Shown: positions 15,048 to 24,951 of the stretch, in pieces
Numbering within the stretch: the first letter of the stretch is position 1
Layout of the letters: the number at the start of each line of letters is the position of its first letter
NCBI GenBank assembly: GCA_001602645.1
Contig: LUYE01000036.1
Coordinates: 62,001-126,000, forward strand
From: Methanosarcinales archaeon Methan_01
GTDB taxonomy: Archaea; Halobacteriota; Methanosarcinia; Methanotrichales; Methanotrichaceae
Direction of reading: 5' to 3'
DNA: 64,000 bases
Notes under the pieces: model-generated
The model's input: only the letters and a program-made list of their open reading frames with translations
Told to the model about the DNA's origin: nothing
Databases searched by the model: none
Program-made: the position numbers and the translations under genes

Positions 15048-17636
15048 ATGAGCGAGATCTCCAAGGAGTACGACTTTAAGCAGATCGAAGAGAGGTGGGT
15101 CGGCGCCTGGGACGAGTCGATCTACTATTTCGACTGGAACTCCAGCGCGCCCCAGTACATAATCGACACGCCACCGCCTTATCCCACCGGCAACTTCCAC
15201 ATAGGAAACGCCCTCAACTGGTGCTACATCGACTTCATCGCCCGGTACAAGAGGATGAGGGGCTACAACGTCATGTTCCCCCAGGGGTGGGACTGCCACG
15301 GCCTTCCCACCGAGGTGAAGGTGGAGGAGATCCACGGCATCACCAAAAACGAGGTCGCGAGGGAGGAGTTCCGCCGCCTCTGCGAGGAGCTGACGGCCAA
15401 AAACATCGCCAAGATGAGGGTGACGATGAAGAGGCTCGGCTTCTCCAACGACTGGTCGAACGAGTACGTCACGATGATGCCGGAGTACTACTCCAAGACC
15501 CAGCGCTCCTTCGTCCGGATGTTCGAGAAGGGGATGATCTATCGGGAAGACCACCCGGTCAACTGGTGCCCCCGCTGCGGCACCGCCATCGCCTTCGCCG
15601 AGGTGGAGTACGACTCTCGGACGACGACCTTGAACTACCTCCGATTTGGCTCGGAGCTGGGAGATCTGGAGATCGCCACCAGCCGTCCCGAGCTTCTCGC
15701 GGCTTGCGTTGCCGTCGCCGTCCATCCCGAGGACGAGAAGAACCGAAAGTACATCGGAACCGAGGTGAGGGTTCCTGTATTCGACTACAGCGTCCCGGTC
15801 ATAGCCGACGAGGTCGTCGACCCAGCCTTCGGCACCGGGGTCGTCATGATCTGCACCTTCGGAGACAAGCAGGACGTCCGATGGTGGGTGGAGCACCACC
15901 TCCCTCTCCGCCAGGCCATCGACCGCGCCGGGAGGATGACGGAGGCGGCGGGGAAGTTCGCCGGCCTGAAGATCTCGGAGTGCAAGGACGCCATCATCGA
16001 GGAGATGAGGTCGTTGGGGATCATCTACAAAGAGGAGCCCCTCGACCAGAACGTAGGCCTCTGCTGGAGGTGCAAGACTCCAATCGAGATCCTCTCCGAG
16101 AGGCAGTGGTTCGTAAAGATAGACCCCGACGAGATCATCAAAACCTCCGCCGAGATCCGGTGGGTCCCCGATCACATGGAGACGAGGCTCTTGAACTGGA
16201 CGGGGACGATGGACTGGGACTGGTGCATATCGAGGCAGAGGATCTTTGCGACGCCGATCCCCGTCTGGTACTGCCGGGCCTGCGGCGAGCCCCTCGTTGC
16301 GAAGGAGGAGTGGCTTCCCCTAGACCCGAACCAGACGAAGCCCCTGAGACCCTGCCCCGCCTGCGGCTCCGAGGAGTTCGAGCCCGAGACCGACGTCCTC
16401 GACACCTGGATGGACAGCTCCATATCCGTTTTAAACGTTACCGGATGGCTGAGCGGCCACGAACCCCGCTACCCCGCCCAGCTCCGCCCCCAGGGCCACG
16501 ACATCATCAGGACCTGGGCCTTCTACACCATCCTCAGGGCGAGGGCCCTGGTGGGGACGAGGCCCTGGGACTCGATCCTCGTCAACGGGATGGTCCTGGG
16601 AGAGGATGGCCACAAGATGTCCAAGTCGCTGAACAACTTCATAGCCCCCGAGGAGGTGGTGGCGAAGTACGGCGCTGACGCCTTCCGCCAGTGGGCGGCC
16701 GTAGGCGGAAGCCCCGGAAGCGACGTGATGTTCCGGTGGAAGGACGTCGTCTCCGGCGGCAGATTCCTCCAGAAGCTATGGAGCATGTACCGGTTCGCTG
16801 CCCCCCATGCCAAAAGGTCCGACGACGTAGCCCCAAACCAGGTCGACCGATGGCTCCTCTTCGAGCTCTACCTGACGATAGAGGCCGTCACCGAGGCGAT
16901 GGAGAGGTTCGCCTTTGACGAGGCCTTCAGGGCGATCAGGTCCTTCGCCTGGGACGAGTTCGCCGACAACTACATCGAGCTCGTCAAGGCCCGGCTCTAC
17001 GGCCCCGATGGCTCCGAGAAGAGGGCGGCCCAGACGACGATTTATGCAGCGATCGAGGCTCTGACAAGCCTTCTCGCCCCCTTCACCCCCTTCATCGCCG
17101 AGGAGATCCGAACGAGCCTATCCGGCGAGTCGGTCCACGCCGCCTCATGGCCGGAGCCTCTCTTCATCGGACCCCAGCCGGAGGGGTCCCTGATCAAGGA
17201 GGTGGCGGCGGCCGTCAGGAGGTACAAGTCCGATCGGGGGATGGCCCTGAACGCCCCCCTCGCCGGCATAGAGGTCTACTCGGAGCTGGAGCTGGAGACG
17301 GCGGACCTTGCGGGCTCCACCAGCTCGACGGTGGCGGTGAAGCGCGGCCTCCCCGAGATCGAGACGCGGGCCGTCGAGGTGAAGCCCCAGATGAAGACGA
17401 TCGGCCCCGTCTTCAAGGAGAAGAGCGGCGATATCATCCGAAGGCTGAAGGAGATGGACCCGGAGGAGGTCGCCCGGATGGCGGGGGCTGGGAAGGTCCT
17501 CGTCGATCTCGGCGGAGAGGTCGCAGAGCTCGCCCCCGAGGCGGTAAAGATCGCCACTGAGACCCTCTCCGCCGGTAGGGCCGTCGATATGATCCGCCTT
17601 CCGGCCGCCACAGTCCTCATCCGGACGGGCTCATGA
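15048..17636 (+). CDS. valS: Valyl-tRNA synthetase
   Basis: A class I aminoacyl-tRNA synthetase of about 862 residues charging tRNA-Val. The HIGH box appears as [13 protein letters not shown] and the KMSKS box as [11 protein letters not shown]. The editing (CP1) domain lies between, with zinc-type pairs CPRCG, CWRC and the CRACG/CPACG pair. The C-terminal helical domain and a final basic segment follow. I choose ATG 15048 ([11 protein letters not shown]), with GAGG eight bases upstream; ATG 15027 is an alternative, while the frame open from 14940 extends into the tsr3 promoter. It overlaps the next gene by four bases. Confidence 0.96.
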   Translation: MSEISKEYDFKQIEERWVGAWDESIYYFDWNSSAPQYIIDTPPPYPTGNFHIGNALNWCYIDFIARYKRMRGYNVMFPQGWDCHGLPTEVKVEEIHGITKNEVAREEFRRLCEELTAKNIAKMRVTMKRLGFSNDWSNEYVTMMPEYYSKTQRSFVRMFEKGMIYREDHPVNWCPRCGTAIAFAEVEYDSRTTTLNYLRFGSELGDLEIATSRPELLAACVAVAVHPEDEKNRKYIGTEVRVPVFDYSVPVIADEVVDPAFGTGVVMICTFGDKQDVRWWVEHHLPLRQAIDRAGRMTEAAGKFAGLKISECKDAIIEEMRSLGIIYKEEPLDQNVGLCWRCKTPIEILSERQWFVKIDPDEIIKTSAEIRWVPDHMETRLLNWTGTMDWDWCISRQRIFATPIPVWYCRACGEPLVAKEEWLPLDPNQTKPLRPCPACGSEEFEPETDVLDTWMDSSISVLNVTGWLSGHEPRYPAQLRPQGHDIIRTWAFYTILRARALVGTRPWDSILVNGMVLGEDGHKMSKSLNNFIAPEEVVAKYGADAFRQWAAVGGSPGSDVMFRWKDVVSGGRFLQKLWSMYRFAAPHAKRSDDVAPNQVDRWLLFELYLTIEAVTEAMERFAFDEAFRAIRSFAWDEFADNYIELVKARLYGPDGSEKRAAQTTIYAAIEALTSLLAPFTPFIAEEIRTSLSGESVHAASWPEPLFIGPQPEGSLIKEVAAAVRRYKSDRGMALNAPLAGIEVYSELELETADLAGSTSSTVAVKRGLPEIETRAVEVKPQMKTIGPVFKEKSGDIIRRLKEMDPEEVARMAGAGKVLVDLGGEVAELAPEAVKIATETLSAGRAVDMIRLPAATVLIRTGS

Positions 17637-18145
17637 TCGAGGTGGAGGTGAAGGCCCGGGCACCGCCCGGAATCGAGGATAAGATCTTCGGCTTGGGGGG
17701 CGTCAGGGCCGGTGCCGAGGCCCAGCTCGACCTCTACTTCAGCTCAAAATCCCGCAACTTCGCAAAAACCGACGAGGCCCTCCGGATCCGGTTAAAGGAG
17801 GCTGGGGCCTATCTCACCTACAAGGGCCCCAAGCTCGACTCCGAGACCAAGTCCCGTCGGGAGCTGACCGTCCGGGTAGACGACCCCCAGGCGATCGAGT
17901 CGATCTTGGAGTCCCTGGGCTTCTTCAGGGCCGCCGTCGTCAAAAAGAGGAGGATCAAGTACTCCCTGGGGAGGGCCACCCTCTGCCTGGACGAGGTGGA
18001 GGGGCTCGGGACCTTCGTCGAGGTCGAGCTGACCGGCGGCGAGGACTGGGAGGAGGAGAAGAGGGGAGCCCTGGACATTATGGCGCGGCTTGGCATATCG
18101 GATTTGATCCGATCCTCCTACCTGGAGCTTCTCGCGGAGCGGTGA
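17633..18145 (+). CDS. cyaB: CYTH-domain protein, class IV adenylate cyclase (CyaB) type
   Basis: The protein has 170 residues with the E-x-E-x-K signature at residues 3-7 (EVEVK), [13 protein letters not shown] and the late acidic strand [17 protein letters not shown] enzymes act on triphosphates in a metal-lined beta tunnel: cyclic AMP synthesis, thiamine triphosphate or polyphosphate cleavage. The archaeal activity cannot be told from sequence. The ATG overlaps the valS stop (ATGA), and the next gene starts one base after this stop, so all three may be in one transcript. Confidence 0.88.
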   Translation: MIEVEVKARAPPGIEDKIFGLGGVRAGAEAQLDLYFSSKSRNFAKTDEALRIRLKEAGAYLTYKGPKLDSETKSRRELTVRVDDPQAIESILESLGFFRAAVVKKRRIKYSLGRATLCLDEVEGLGTFVEVELTGGEDWEEEKRGALDIMARLGISDLIRSSYLELLAER

Positions 18146-18146
18146 T

Positions 18147-19028
18147 ATGCCCTCAGAGCCCTTCGCAGAGCGGGTCGTCCCCATGGCGGGGATGATGGTC
18201 TTGGTGTTGGCGGTCCAGCTCCTCTCCCTAGCCCTGATGCCATCCCTCTCGGAGACGGAGGTGAGGGTCTTCGAGGACCCCGAGTCCGCCGCGAACCCCT
18301 TCAGCTACATCATCCTCGTCCTGGGTTTCACTGTATTTCTGCTGATGGCCATGAGGCTGAAGAAGGGCTGGATCGTCACCTGGGTGGTCCTGCTGGCGAT
18401 GGCAATGGGGGTCTACTACGTCATCTCCGCCTTCGCTCCTCCCCTGCCGTCCCTCCTCCTCTCCCTCGGGGTCCTCGCCCTCCTCCACCTTCACCCGGAG
18501 TGGTACGTCATCGACTTATTCGGCTTCCTCGTCTCCGCCGGCGTTGGGACCCTCTTCGGCCTCAGCATGACCCCCATCCCCGCCATGATCCTCCTTCTGG
18601 TCCTCGCCGCCTACGATGCCATCTCCGTCTACAAGACCCGGCACATGGTGACCCTCGCCGAGGGGGTGATGGAGATGAGGGCTCCCCTCCTCTTCGTCAT
18701 ACCGCGGAGGAGAAGTTACAGCTTCCGCCGGGAGGGGCTCGGGTCCGGTGAGGATCGGGGCGCCTACTTCCTCGGCCTGGGGGATGCCATCATCCCCACC
18801 GTCTTGGTGATCTCGGCCAACTGGTCCCTTGATATGCCGGCGTTTGAGGTCCTGGGGGTCGGGGCGAACCTGGCCGCCCTGGGGGCGATCCTGGGGACGG
18901 CCTTGGGCTTTCTCCTCCTATCCATCACCTCCAGAGATAAGCCCCAGGCGGGTCTACCCTTCCTCAACGGAGGCGCCATCCTCGGATTTCTCCTCGCGGT
19001 CCTCGTCGCTGGGACGTCGGCCTTCTGA
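18147..19028 (+). CDS. Presenilin-like intramembrane aspartyl protease (PSH, family A22)
   Basis: The protein has 293 residues with about nine hydrophobic segments. The two catalytic aspartates are Asp157 in the YD motif (LAAYDAISVYKTRH) and Asp213 in the G-x-G-D motif (YFLGLGDAIIP). A PAL-like loop is seen as QAGLPFLNGG, so the strict P-A-L is changed to G-L-P. Archaeal presenilin/SPP homologues cut transmembrane helices inside the membrane. The basic loop between the two Asp helices (PRRRSYSFRREG) is cytoplasmic. It lies one base after the CYTH gene. Substrates are unknown. Confidence 0.9.
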   Translation: MPSEPFAERVVPMAGMMVLVLAVQLLSLALMPSLSETEVRVFEDPESAANPFSYIILVLGFTVFLLMAMRLKKGWIVTWVVLLAMAMGVYYVISAFAPPLPSLLLSLGVLALLHLHPEWYVIDLFGFLVSAGVGTLFGLSMTPIPAMILLLVLAAYDAISVYKTRHMVTLAEGVMEMRAPLLFVIPRRRSYSFRREGLGSGEDRGAYFLGLGDAIIPTVLVISANWSLDMPAFEVLGVGANLAALGAILGTALGFLLLSITSRDKPQAGLPFLNGGAILGFLLAVLVAGTSAF

Positions 19029-19087
19029 GGGTCCGACGACAGCTTTTTTTGGCGGCAGGGCCATCCTTTCTCCAGGAGGTAAAAGAG

Positions 19088-19285
19088 GTGGACGATAACG
19101 ACGTCGTTTTGGAGGAGCAATTTGTGCCCTTCTGCCCCAAGTGCGGTACCGAGTGCGAGCCCCGGGAGCTGAGACGGGCCCTCGACTCGGACAACTGGAA
19201 GAAGATCGTGGTGGAGGCGATCTACTACTGCCCCAGATGCGACAACTACTGGAGCGAGGGGCTGGTGGAGAAAGGGTACCAGTGA
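19088..19285 (+). CDS. Small zinc-ribbon protein
   Basis: I place the start at GTG 19088, eight bases after AGGAGGT (19074-19080), giving 65 residues. Two CxxC knuckles (FCPKCG and YYCPRCD), about 34 residues apart, form a probable zinc ribbon, with an acidic N-terminus. It is immediately upstream of trm1 (4-base gap), so they are co-transcribed. Small zinc ribbons of this kind often serve as nucleic-acid or subunit adaptors; no specific role can be assigned. Confidence 0.8.
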   Translation: MDDNDVVLEEQFVPFCPKCGTECEPRELRRALDSDNWKKIVVEAIYYCPRCDNYWSEGLVEKGYQ

Positions 19286-19289
19286 GCTG

Positions 19290-20369
19290 ATGCCGCGGAT
19301 GGTGGTGGAGGGGGCTGTCACCCTCAACGTCGATGGTGCTTTCTACAACCCCAGGATGAGGCTTAACCGGGACGTGGGGGTGGCGATGGCAAGGGCCTTA
19401 GAGGTAACCGATTACCTGGACGCCCTCGCCGCCAGCGGAGCCCGGGGCTTGAGGGTGGCGAAGGAGGCGGGGGTATCCTCCGTCGCCTTGAACGACGTCA
19501 GCCCCAGGGCCGTCGCCCTCATCAAAGAGAACGCGAGGCTGAACGGCCGTGAGGGGTGTGAGATCCTCTCGTCCAACGCCAACGTCCTCCTCCACCAGAG
19601 GCACTTCGAGGCCGTCGACCTCGACCCCTTCGGCTCCCCCGCCCCCTTCATCGCGGCGGCGGCGCGATCGGCTCAAAGCTACCTCTTCATCACCGCGACG
19701 GACACTGCTCCCCTCTGCGGAGCCCATCTCAAAAGCGGGATTCGAAAGTACATGGCCGTACCTGTCAAGGCCGAGCACCACCGGGAGATGGGGGCGAGGA
19801 TCCTCCTCGGCGCCGTCGCGAGGGAGCTCGCCCGGGTCGACAAGGGGATGCGCCCCCTCCTCACCCACGCCTCCGACCATTACGTCCGGACATACCTCGG
19901 GGTCGAAAGGGGGGCGAAGAGTGCCGACAGAACCCTCGAATCTATGGGGTATATCGAGCAGTGTCGCAGTTGCGGATTGTGGCGAACGGTTTTGGGTATG
20001 GGTTGCCGCTCGTCGGGAGAATGCTCCTTTTGCGGCGGGAGGGCGGATATGGCGGGCCCTCTCTGGCTCGGTCCTATCCAGGATCGCGGAGTGATAGAAA
20101 AGGCCCTCGCGGCGATGGAGGGGTCGGCGGCCCAGTCCGATCGCGGGATCAAAATTCTCCAATTGTGTAAGGACGAGATAGACCTGCCGATGTACTACGA
20201 CCAGCACAGGCTCTGCAGAAAATTCAAGGCGACGCCCGGGACTGCCGAAGATCTCGTCCAGGGACTCCAGTCCCTCGGCTGGAGGGCCTCCAGGACCCAC
20301 TTCAGCGGCGTTGGGATCAAAACCGATGCACCCATCGAGGTCCTGAGGGGTCTTCTCAGCACCCTATGA
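19290..20369 (+). CDS. trm1: tRNA (guanine26-N2)-dimethyltransferase Trm1
   Basis: The protein has 359 residues. The N-terminus binds tRNA (AFYNPRMRLNRDVGVAMARA). The Rossmann methyltransferase core follows (DALAASGARGLRVAKEAG as motif I, AVDLDPFGSPAPFI as the catalytic D-P-F-G, ITATDTAPLCG). A zinc-type cluster lies at CRSCG...CSFCGG, and the C-terminal domain ends in HFSGVGIKTDAP. Trm1 dimethylates G26 at the hinge of many archaeal tRNAs using S-adenosylmethionine. It forms an operon with the zinc-ribbon protein. Confidence 0.96.
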   Translation: MPRMVVEGAVTLNVDGAFYNPRMRLNRDVGVAMARALEVTDYLDALAASGARGLRVAKEAGVSSVALNDVSPRAVALIKENARLNGREGCEILSSNANVLLHQRHFEAVDLDPFGSPAPFIAAAARSAQSYLFITATDTAPLCGAHLKSGIRKYMAVPVKAEHHREMGARILLGAVARELARVDKGMRPLLTHASDHYVRTYLGVERGAKSADRTLESMGYIEQCRSCGLWRTVLGMGCRSSGECSFCGGRADMAGPLWLGPIQDRGVIEKALAAMEGSAAQSDRGIKILQLCKDEIDLPMYYDQHRLCRKFKATPGTAEDLVQGLQSLGWRASRTHFSGVGIKTDAPIEVLRGLLSTL

Positions 20370-20729
20370 GGCTCCGGGGGCGAGGTCCTGGTGGCACCAG
20401 GAAGGCACCCCATCCCCCAATGGACCCGAAAGTTAATATGGGATAAGAGACATATTCTCGGACGGCCAAAGCCATGTGGGCTAAGGCTTAGTGGCACGAG
20501 ATGATGAAATATTACCCCCTTCATTGCTACTCCCTTACGTCACCTCGTGCCAACCCTTCATTGAAGCAGCAACAATAGTTCCGATGAGCATTATGTATAT
20601 CTATATTCACCGTTGGCTATTATGATTGATTTTTCTGATAAAGCATCTACACGTATTAATAAACATTATTTATAAATATATGAATATTGCGAAATGATGA
20701 AATAGTATGACCTCATACGCCCCCTTCCT
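20370..20729. other. Intergenic region with two inverted repeats and an AT-rich promoter
   Basis: CCTGGTG-G-CACCAGG (20387-20401) is a perfect short hairpin just after trm1 and may end that transcript. TGGCACGAG (20492-20500) and CTCGTGCCA (20544-20552) form a second stem around a 43-base loop. A long AT-rich stretch ends in TTTATAAATATATG (about 20669-20682), the likely TATA region of the reductase gene at 20730. No tRNA or protein gene is visible. Confidence 0.5.
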
Positions 20730-21434
20730 ATGAAGATCGCGATTGTTGGAGGCACTGGTGATTTCGGACAGGGGCTTGTCATGCGCTGGGCGGACGAGCA
20801 TGAGATTATCATAGGGTCGCGAGAAGCAGATAGGGCAGAGACATCCGCCCAAGAGATGAGCTCGATGCTGCGGGGGAGGGGCATTGAAGCCAGGATAAGA
20901 GGCATGGAGAACTGCGATGCGATCGAGGAGAGCGAACTCGTGGTCTTGAGCTTACCTTACAAGCACGCAAGGCCGATGGTCGTTGATATGAAGGATAGCT
21001 TCGGAGATCAGATAGTGGTATCTCCGGTCGTCCCCATGTCCCGCGTTGGAAAGCGGTTTGATTATACCCCTCCGGCTGAGGGGAGCGCTGCTCTCATGTT
21101 CAGGGATCTTCTACCCCCTTCGGTCAAGGTGGTCGCAGCCTTTCACACCATATCCGCTTCATCTCTCCAGAACCTGGACAGGACGCTTGAAGGCGATGTC
21201 CTCATTGCTGGCGACGACTCCTCCTCCAAACAGGTCGTAGCTGATCTCGTCAGGATCATAGAGCATCTTCGCCCCCTTGATGCGGGGGACCTGAAGGTCT
21301 CAACCCAGATAGAAGGTCTTACACCGCTCCTTCTGAACTTGAGCAAGGTGGATGGCAACGGCATCAAGTGTCCGGGAATCGCCATTGTTCTGAGCTGCCC
21401 GACAGAAAAGAAGATCGAAAGTTGCCATTCGTGA
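20730..21434 (+). CDS. fno: F420-dependent NADP reductase (Fno)
   Basis: The protein has 234 residues. The dinucleotide-binding N-terminus reads MKIAIVGGTGDFGQGL with SREADRAE at the NADP 2'-phosphate site. Further family motifs are LSLPYKHA, SPVVPM and AAFHTISA, and IEGLTPLLLNL near the end. It transfers hydride between reduced F420 and NADP+, making NADPH for biosynthesis. The last ~20 residues (VLSCPTEKKIESCHS) are unusual and may be an extension. It faces the NuoEF/FrhB operon tail to tail, 137 bases apart, so two different routes linking F420 and pyridine nucleotides sit together. Confidence 0.92.
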   Translation: MKIAIVGGTGDFGQGLVMRWADEHEIIIGSREADRAETSAQEMSSMLRGRGIEARIRGMENCDAIEESELVVLSLPYKHARPMVVDMKDSFGDQIVVSPVVPMSRVGKRFDYTPPAEGSAALMFRDLLPPSVKVVAAFHTISASSLQNLDRTLEGDVLIAGDDSSSKQVVADLVRIIEHLRPLDAGDLKVSTQIEGLTPLLLNLSKVDGNGIKCPGIAIVLSCPTEKKIESCHS

Positions 21435-21571
21435 AAGTTGACTCTTTTTGGGGTTGGATGGGCCCAAATCCACCGGTCTAAAGGAGGCACGCTGGCTTTA
21501 GCATCTGGGCGGCATGGGTGGCCTATTCAAGCTACCACCCTACCTGTAAAATCCCGTCCGGGAGGATGGTA

Positions 21572-22993
21572 TCAGACCTCTTCCATTCCTGAGCCATCGA
21601 TGATCCTATTGAATTGCTTCTCCGCTCTTCGCCGCTTGATGGCCGAGAGCTTGGCGATCTCCTTCTTGGCGACACCCATCTCAGAGCCCTCCATCGCCTC
21701 CAGGAGCCTCCTACCACGGTCGGATCGGATGATCACCGTGGAGTATCCCTCTGGGCTTCCCACCGACCCGACCGATATATCGGCCAGCCGGGATGAGAAA
21801 TCATTGCAGAATCGACAGCCTTCCCTCACATAATCTTCCAGGTCTGAGATATTGCAGGAGCGCTCTTCACCCCCGATGAAGATCGAGAATCTACCCCTTG
21901 TGATCTGTATCCGTTCCGCTTCATCAAGATCTACGGCCAGGGTATCCTGAAGATGTTTCTTCAAGCCCAGATGGTCGAAGCTCTCAAAACAGAAGAGGCC
22001 GATGAGGGTTACCTCTGCTTCTGGAAAGTGATCTCTCAGATATCCGCCGAGTTCCAGCTTCCTTACGACCCTGATCTGACAGGGTGTCCCCACCACCGCG
22101 AGCCTCCTCTTGCCGCCCCGCAGCGCCTCCAATAGCTGATTGATGACCGAGACTCGCACGAATTTAGTTCCCCGGGAGGCCATTATGGCTTCAACCTCCT
22201 CTGCTATGGTCGCATATCCTCTGTAGCCATCGCCGCGAAGGACGACGATGGCGGCATCGATGGCCCCTTTCTCGACCGCCGAGGCGAGGAGGGAGGTGAC
22301 GGCCCCGCCATCCTGTCCTTCTCCATGGGCTCGACATCCGATAATTTCGCTATATACCCCGATCTCTTCATCGATCTCTCCTCGGAGGAAACGGCTCTCG
22401 ATCTCTTTCGTCTCCTCGGGAGTTATGGGGTAGATGTTCATCATTTTTTTAATAGCCGTCGTCGGACAGACCAGGGCGCAGGCGCCGCAGGCGATGCAGT
22501 CCTCAGAAAAATCTCTATATGGGGCGTCTATGGCTCGCTCGATCCCCCGAGAGATGGGGCTCAAGGCAGATACCCCCACCACCTCCTGGCAGACTCGGGC
22601 GCACAACCCGCAGAGGATGCAGCTCTCATCCGCGAGGCTGAACCTCGGGGACGAGACCCCGTACTCCTCCGCGAGGCCGACGATCTTCGCCTCATGGGGG
22701 CACCTCGCCAGCAGTAGCTCGAGGATCATCGCCCGAAGATCGAGGATCTCTGGAGACGAAGTTCTGACCTTCAGCCCCTCTTCTGCGGGGTAATTGCAGG
22801 CGGTCACAACCTTCCTTCTGCCATTTTTTTCTATCTCCACCGAACATAGCCTGCAGGCTCCGATGGGCTCCAATGCGGGGTGATGGCATAGGGTGGGTAT
22901 GCTAAAGCCTGCCCCCATCGCAGCTTCCAGAAGGGTCTTGCCATCATCGGTCTCGACATCCAGATCGTCTATCCTCAATCTCACCTTCGCCAT
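21572..22993 (-). CDS. NuoG/HoxU-type ferredoxin domain fused to FrhB (F420-binding) domain
   Basis: The protein has 473 residues. Residues 1-80 are a plant-type [2Fe-2S] domain (Cys36, 47, 50, 66) as in HoxU, NuoG and HydA. Residues 120-180 carry two [4Fe-4S] motifs (Cys125/128/131/135 and 166/169/172/176). Residues 205-473 are an FrhB/FpoF-like flavoprotein domain that docks F420 (GQDGGAVTSLLASA, VGTPCQIR, GLFCFES, CRFCNDFSSRLADISVG). In bifurcating hydrogenases the same N-terminal modules lead into the H-cluster domain; here that position is taken by FrhB. It is the last gene of an operon and overlaps the NuoF-like gene by 13 bases. Predicted role: passing electrons between F420 and the NuoEF module. 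The NuoG third cluster motif is missing. Confidence 0.9.
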   Translation of the reverse strand: MAKVRLRIDDLDVETDDGKTLLEAAMGAGFSIPTLCHHPALEPIGACRLCSVEIEKNGRRKVVTACNYPAEEGLKVRTSSPEILDLRAMILELLLARCPHEAKIVGLAEEYGVSSPRFSLADESCILCGLCARVCQEVVGVSALSPISRGIERAIDAPYRDFSEDCIACGACALVCPTTAIKKMMNIYPITPEETKEIESRFLRGEIDEEIGVYSEIIGCRAHGEGQDGGAVTSLLASAVEKGAIDAAIVVLRGDGYRGYATIAEEVEAIMASRGTKFVRVSVINQLLEALRGGKRRLAVVGTPCQIRVVRKLELGGYLRDHFPEAEVTLIGLFCFESFDHLGLKKHLQDTLAVDLDEAERIQITRGRFSIFIGGEERSCNISDLEDYVREGCRFCNDFSSRLADISVGSVGSPEGYSTVIIRSDRGRRLLEAMEGSEMGVAKKEIAKLSAIKRRRAEKQFNRIIDGSGMEEV

Positions 22994-24942
22994 CCTGAAT
23001 CACCTCCCAACGCCTTATCGATCGCAGTCTCATGGGATGGATCCGACGACTTCCCGGAGACCCTGACTACCGCCCTCACCTTCGACGGACAGACGTGATA
23101 GCATATCCCACACCGGGAGCATCTGGATTGGTCGATGACCATGAAGGGATCTTTCCCCTCTTCTATCGGCTCCCCTTCGGATATCGCCCCTTGCGGGCAG
23201 TTCTCCCTGCAACGGCCGCACGCTATGCAGAGTTCTGGACGGATGAAATAAGATACCAGCCGCTCACATACCAGAGCAGGACATCTCTGCTCCCGGATGT
23301 GGGCGAGATACTCCTCTTCGAAATGACGGATGGTGCTCAATACGGGGTTTGCTGCGGTCCTGCCGAGGGCACAGAGAGATGCGGCCGTCATAAGCCCCGC
23401 GATCTCCCGAAGGGTCTTCAGATCCTCCGCCTTCCCCCTTCCTGCGACGATCTCGTTGAGGATATCTCTCATCTGCCTCAGCCCCTCCCGGCAGGGAACG
23501 CATTTTCCGCACGACTCATCGCAGAGAAAGTCCACGAAGTAGCGGGCCAGGTCCACGGCGCAGGTATCCTCATCCAGGACTATTATGCTCCCAGATCCCA
23601 TCATGGACCCGAGGCTGATCAGCTCGTCGAAGTCCACCAGCGTATCCAGGTGCTCTTCGGGGATAATGCCGCCGGAGGGCCCACCGGTCTGGACCCCCTT
23701 CACCTTCTTCCCTCCTGGAATTCCGCCTCCGATATCGAATATGATCTCCCTCAGGGTCATCCCCATGGGAACTTCCACAAGGCCAGTGTTGTTTACTTTC
23801 CCCACCAAAGAGAAGATCTTCGTTCCCTTGCTCCGATCCGTGCCGATGGAGCTGAACCATCCGGCACCTCTATTGATTATCAGGGGGATGTTGGCCCAGG
23901 TCTCCACGTTGTTTAGGAGGCTCGGACGGTTCCACAGCCCCCTCTCGGAGGTGTGGACGTATTTGGGCTTTGGCTCTCCGACCTTTCCCTCCAGGGCGTT
24001 CATCAGAGCCGTCGACTCCCCCGAGACGAAGGCCCCTGCCCCCCTGTGAAGTCTCACATCGAAATCAAACCCGGACCCGAGGATCTCCTCCCCCAAGAGG
24101 CCGTGCTCCCTCGCCTGGACTATGGAGGTCCTCGCGTTCTCCACCGCCAGAGGATATTCAGCCCGGACGTAGATAAAGCCCTCCCGGGCCCCGATGGCGT
24201 AGGCGCCTATCAATAGCCCCTCCAGGACGGAGTGGGGATTTCCCTCCATCAGCGCCCGGTCCATGAAGGCGCCGGGATCTCCCTCATCGCAGTTCACGAT
24301 CACATACTTGGGGACGCCCGACGCCGCCCTCGCCGAGTCCCACTTCAATCCGGTGGGAAAGCCCCCGCCCCCCCGGCCCCTGAGGCCAGACCTCTTCACC
24401 TCTTCGATCACATCTCGGGGCGTCATGGCGGATAATGCCCGGGCCAGGGCGCGATACCCCCCCAGGGCGATATAATCGGAGATATTTTTAGGATCAATCT
24501 TTATGTTATCGTTAATCAAATGCCTCGTCTGATGCTTATAGAAGGGGATCTCATCCTCGTGGACGCCCCTCGCCCCGGTGACGGGGTCCACGTAAAGAAG
24601 ACGATCCATCAGTCTCCTCTTTATTATGGTCTCTTCTATTATATCCGGCACATCTCCCGGAGAGACCTTCACATAGTGGACCCCCTCAGGGTATACCACT
24701 ACTATAGGTCCCTTTTCACAAAATCCGGGGCATCCGGTCTCTTTCAGCTGGACTGCCTCGGCCATACCCCTCTTCTTCAGCTCCTCCTTGAAGGCATCGA
24801 TCACCTTTCGGGCGCCCAGAGCGAGGCATCCCGTGCCCGCACAGACCGCAACCCAGGGAGTTCCAGACTCGATGGGATCCCCCCGAGACGTCAGCCCTCT
24901 TCTCATATCCTGGAGGTCCCGAACTGAGGTAAGCCTGGGCAT
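22981..24942 (-). CDS. NuoF/HydB-like flavoprotein subunit, NAD(P)H site
   Basis: The protein has 653 residues. Residues 28-95 are a thioredoxin-like [2Fe-2S] domain (Cys34, 39, 71, 75). Residues 140-560 are the NuoF core: GLRGRGGGGFPTGLKW for NAD(H), CDEGDPGAFMDR for FMN, and the cluster segment SCGKCVPCREG. Residues 590-645 hold two extra [4Fe-4S] motifs (CIACGRCRENCP, CSRCGICYHVCP). This layout is that of HydB/HndC in electron-bifurcating hydrogenases rather than complex I alone. With the NuoE-like and FrhB-fusion subunits it should form a soluble NAD(P)-F420 oxidoreductase; ferredoxin may be a third partner (inference). Confidence 0.93.
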   Translation of the reverse strand: MPRLTSVRDLQDMRRGLTSRGDPIESGTPWVAVCAGTGCLALGARKVIDAFKEELKKRGMAEAVQLKETGCPGFCEKGPIVVVYPEGVHYVKVSPGDVPDIIEETIIKRRLMDRLLYVDPVTGARGVHEDEIPFYKHQTRHLINDNIKIDPKNISDYIALGGYRALARALSAMTPRDVIEEVKRSGLRGRGGGGFPTGLKWDSARAASGVPKYVIVNCDEGDPGAFMDRALMEGNPHSVLEGLLIGAYAIGAREGFIYVRAEYPLAVENARTSIVQAREHGLLGEEILGSGFDFDVRLHRGAGAFVSGESTALMNALEGKVGEPKPKYVHTSERGLWNRPSLLNNVETWANIPLIINRGAGWFSSIGTDRSKGTKIFSLVGKVNNTGLVEVPMGMTLREIIFDIGGGIPGGKKVKGVQTGGPSGGIIPEEHLDTLVDFDELISLGSMMGSGSIIVLDEDTCAVDLARYFVDFLCDESCGKCVPCREGLRQMRDILNEIVAGRGKAEDLKTLREIAGLMTAASLCALGRTAANPVLSTIRHFEEEYLAHIREQRCPALVCERLVSYFIRPELCIACGRCRENCPQGAISEGEPIEEGKDPFMVIDQSRCSRCGICYHVCPSKVRAVVRVSGKSSDPSHETAIDKALGGDSGWRR

Positions 24943-24951
24943 GGTATCCCT

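Noticed and set aside
14499-16175. 558-codon minus-strand frame opposite valS
   Set aside because: It is a GC-driven shadow, Pro/Arg/Asp/Gly-rich with no family pattern, covering tsr3 and valS. Only its tsr3 portion overlaps a real gene, in another frame.
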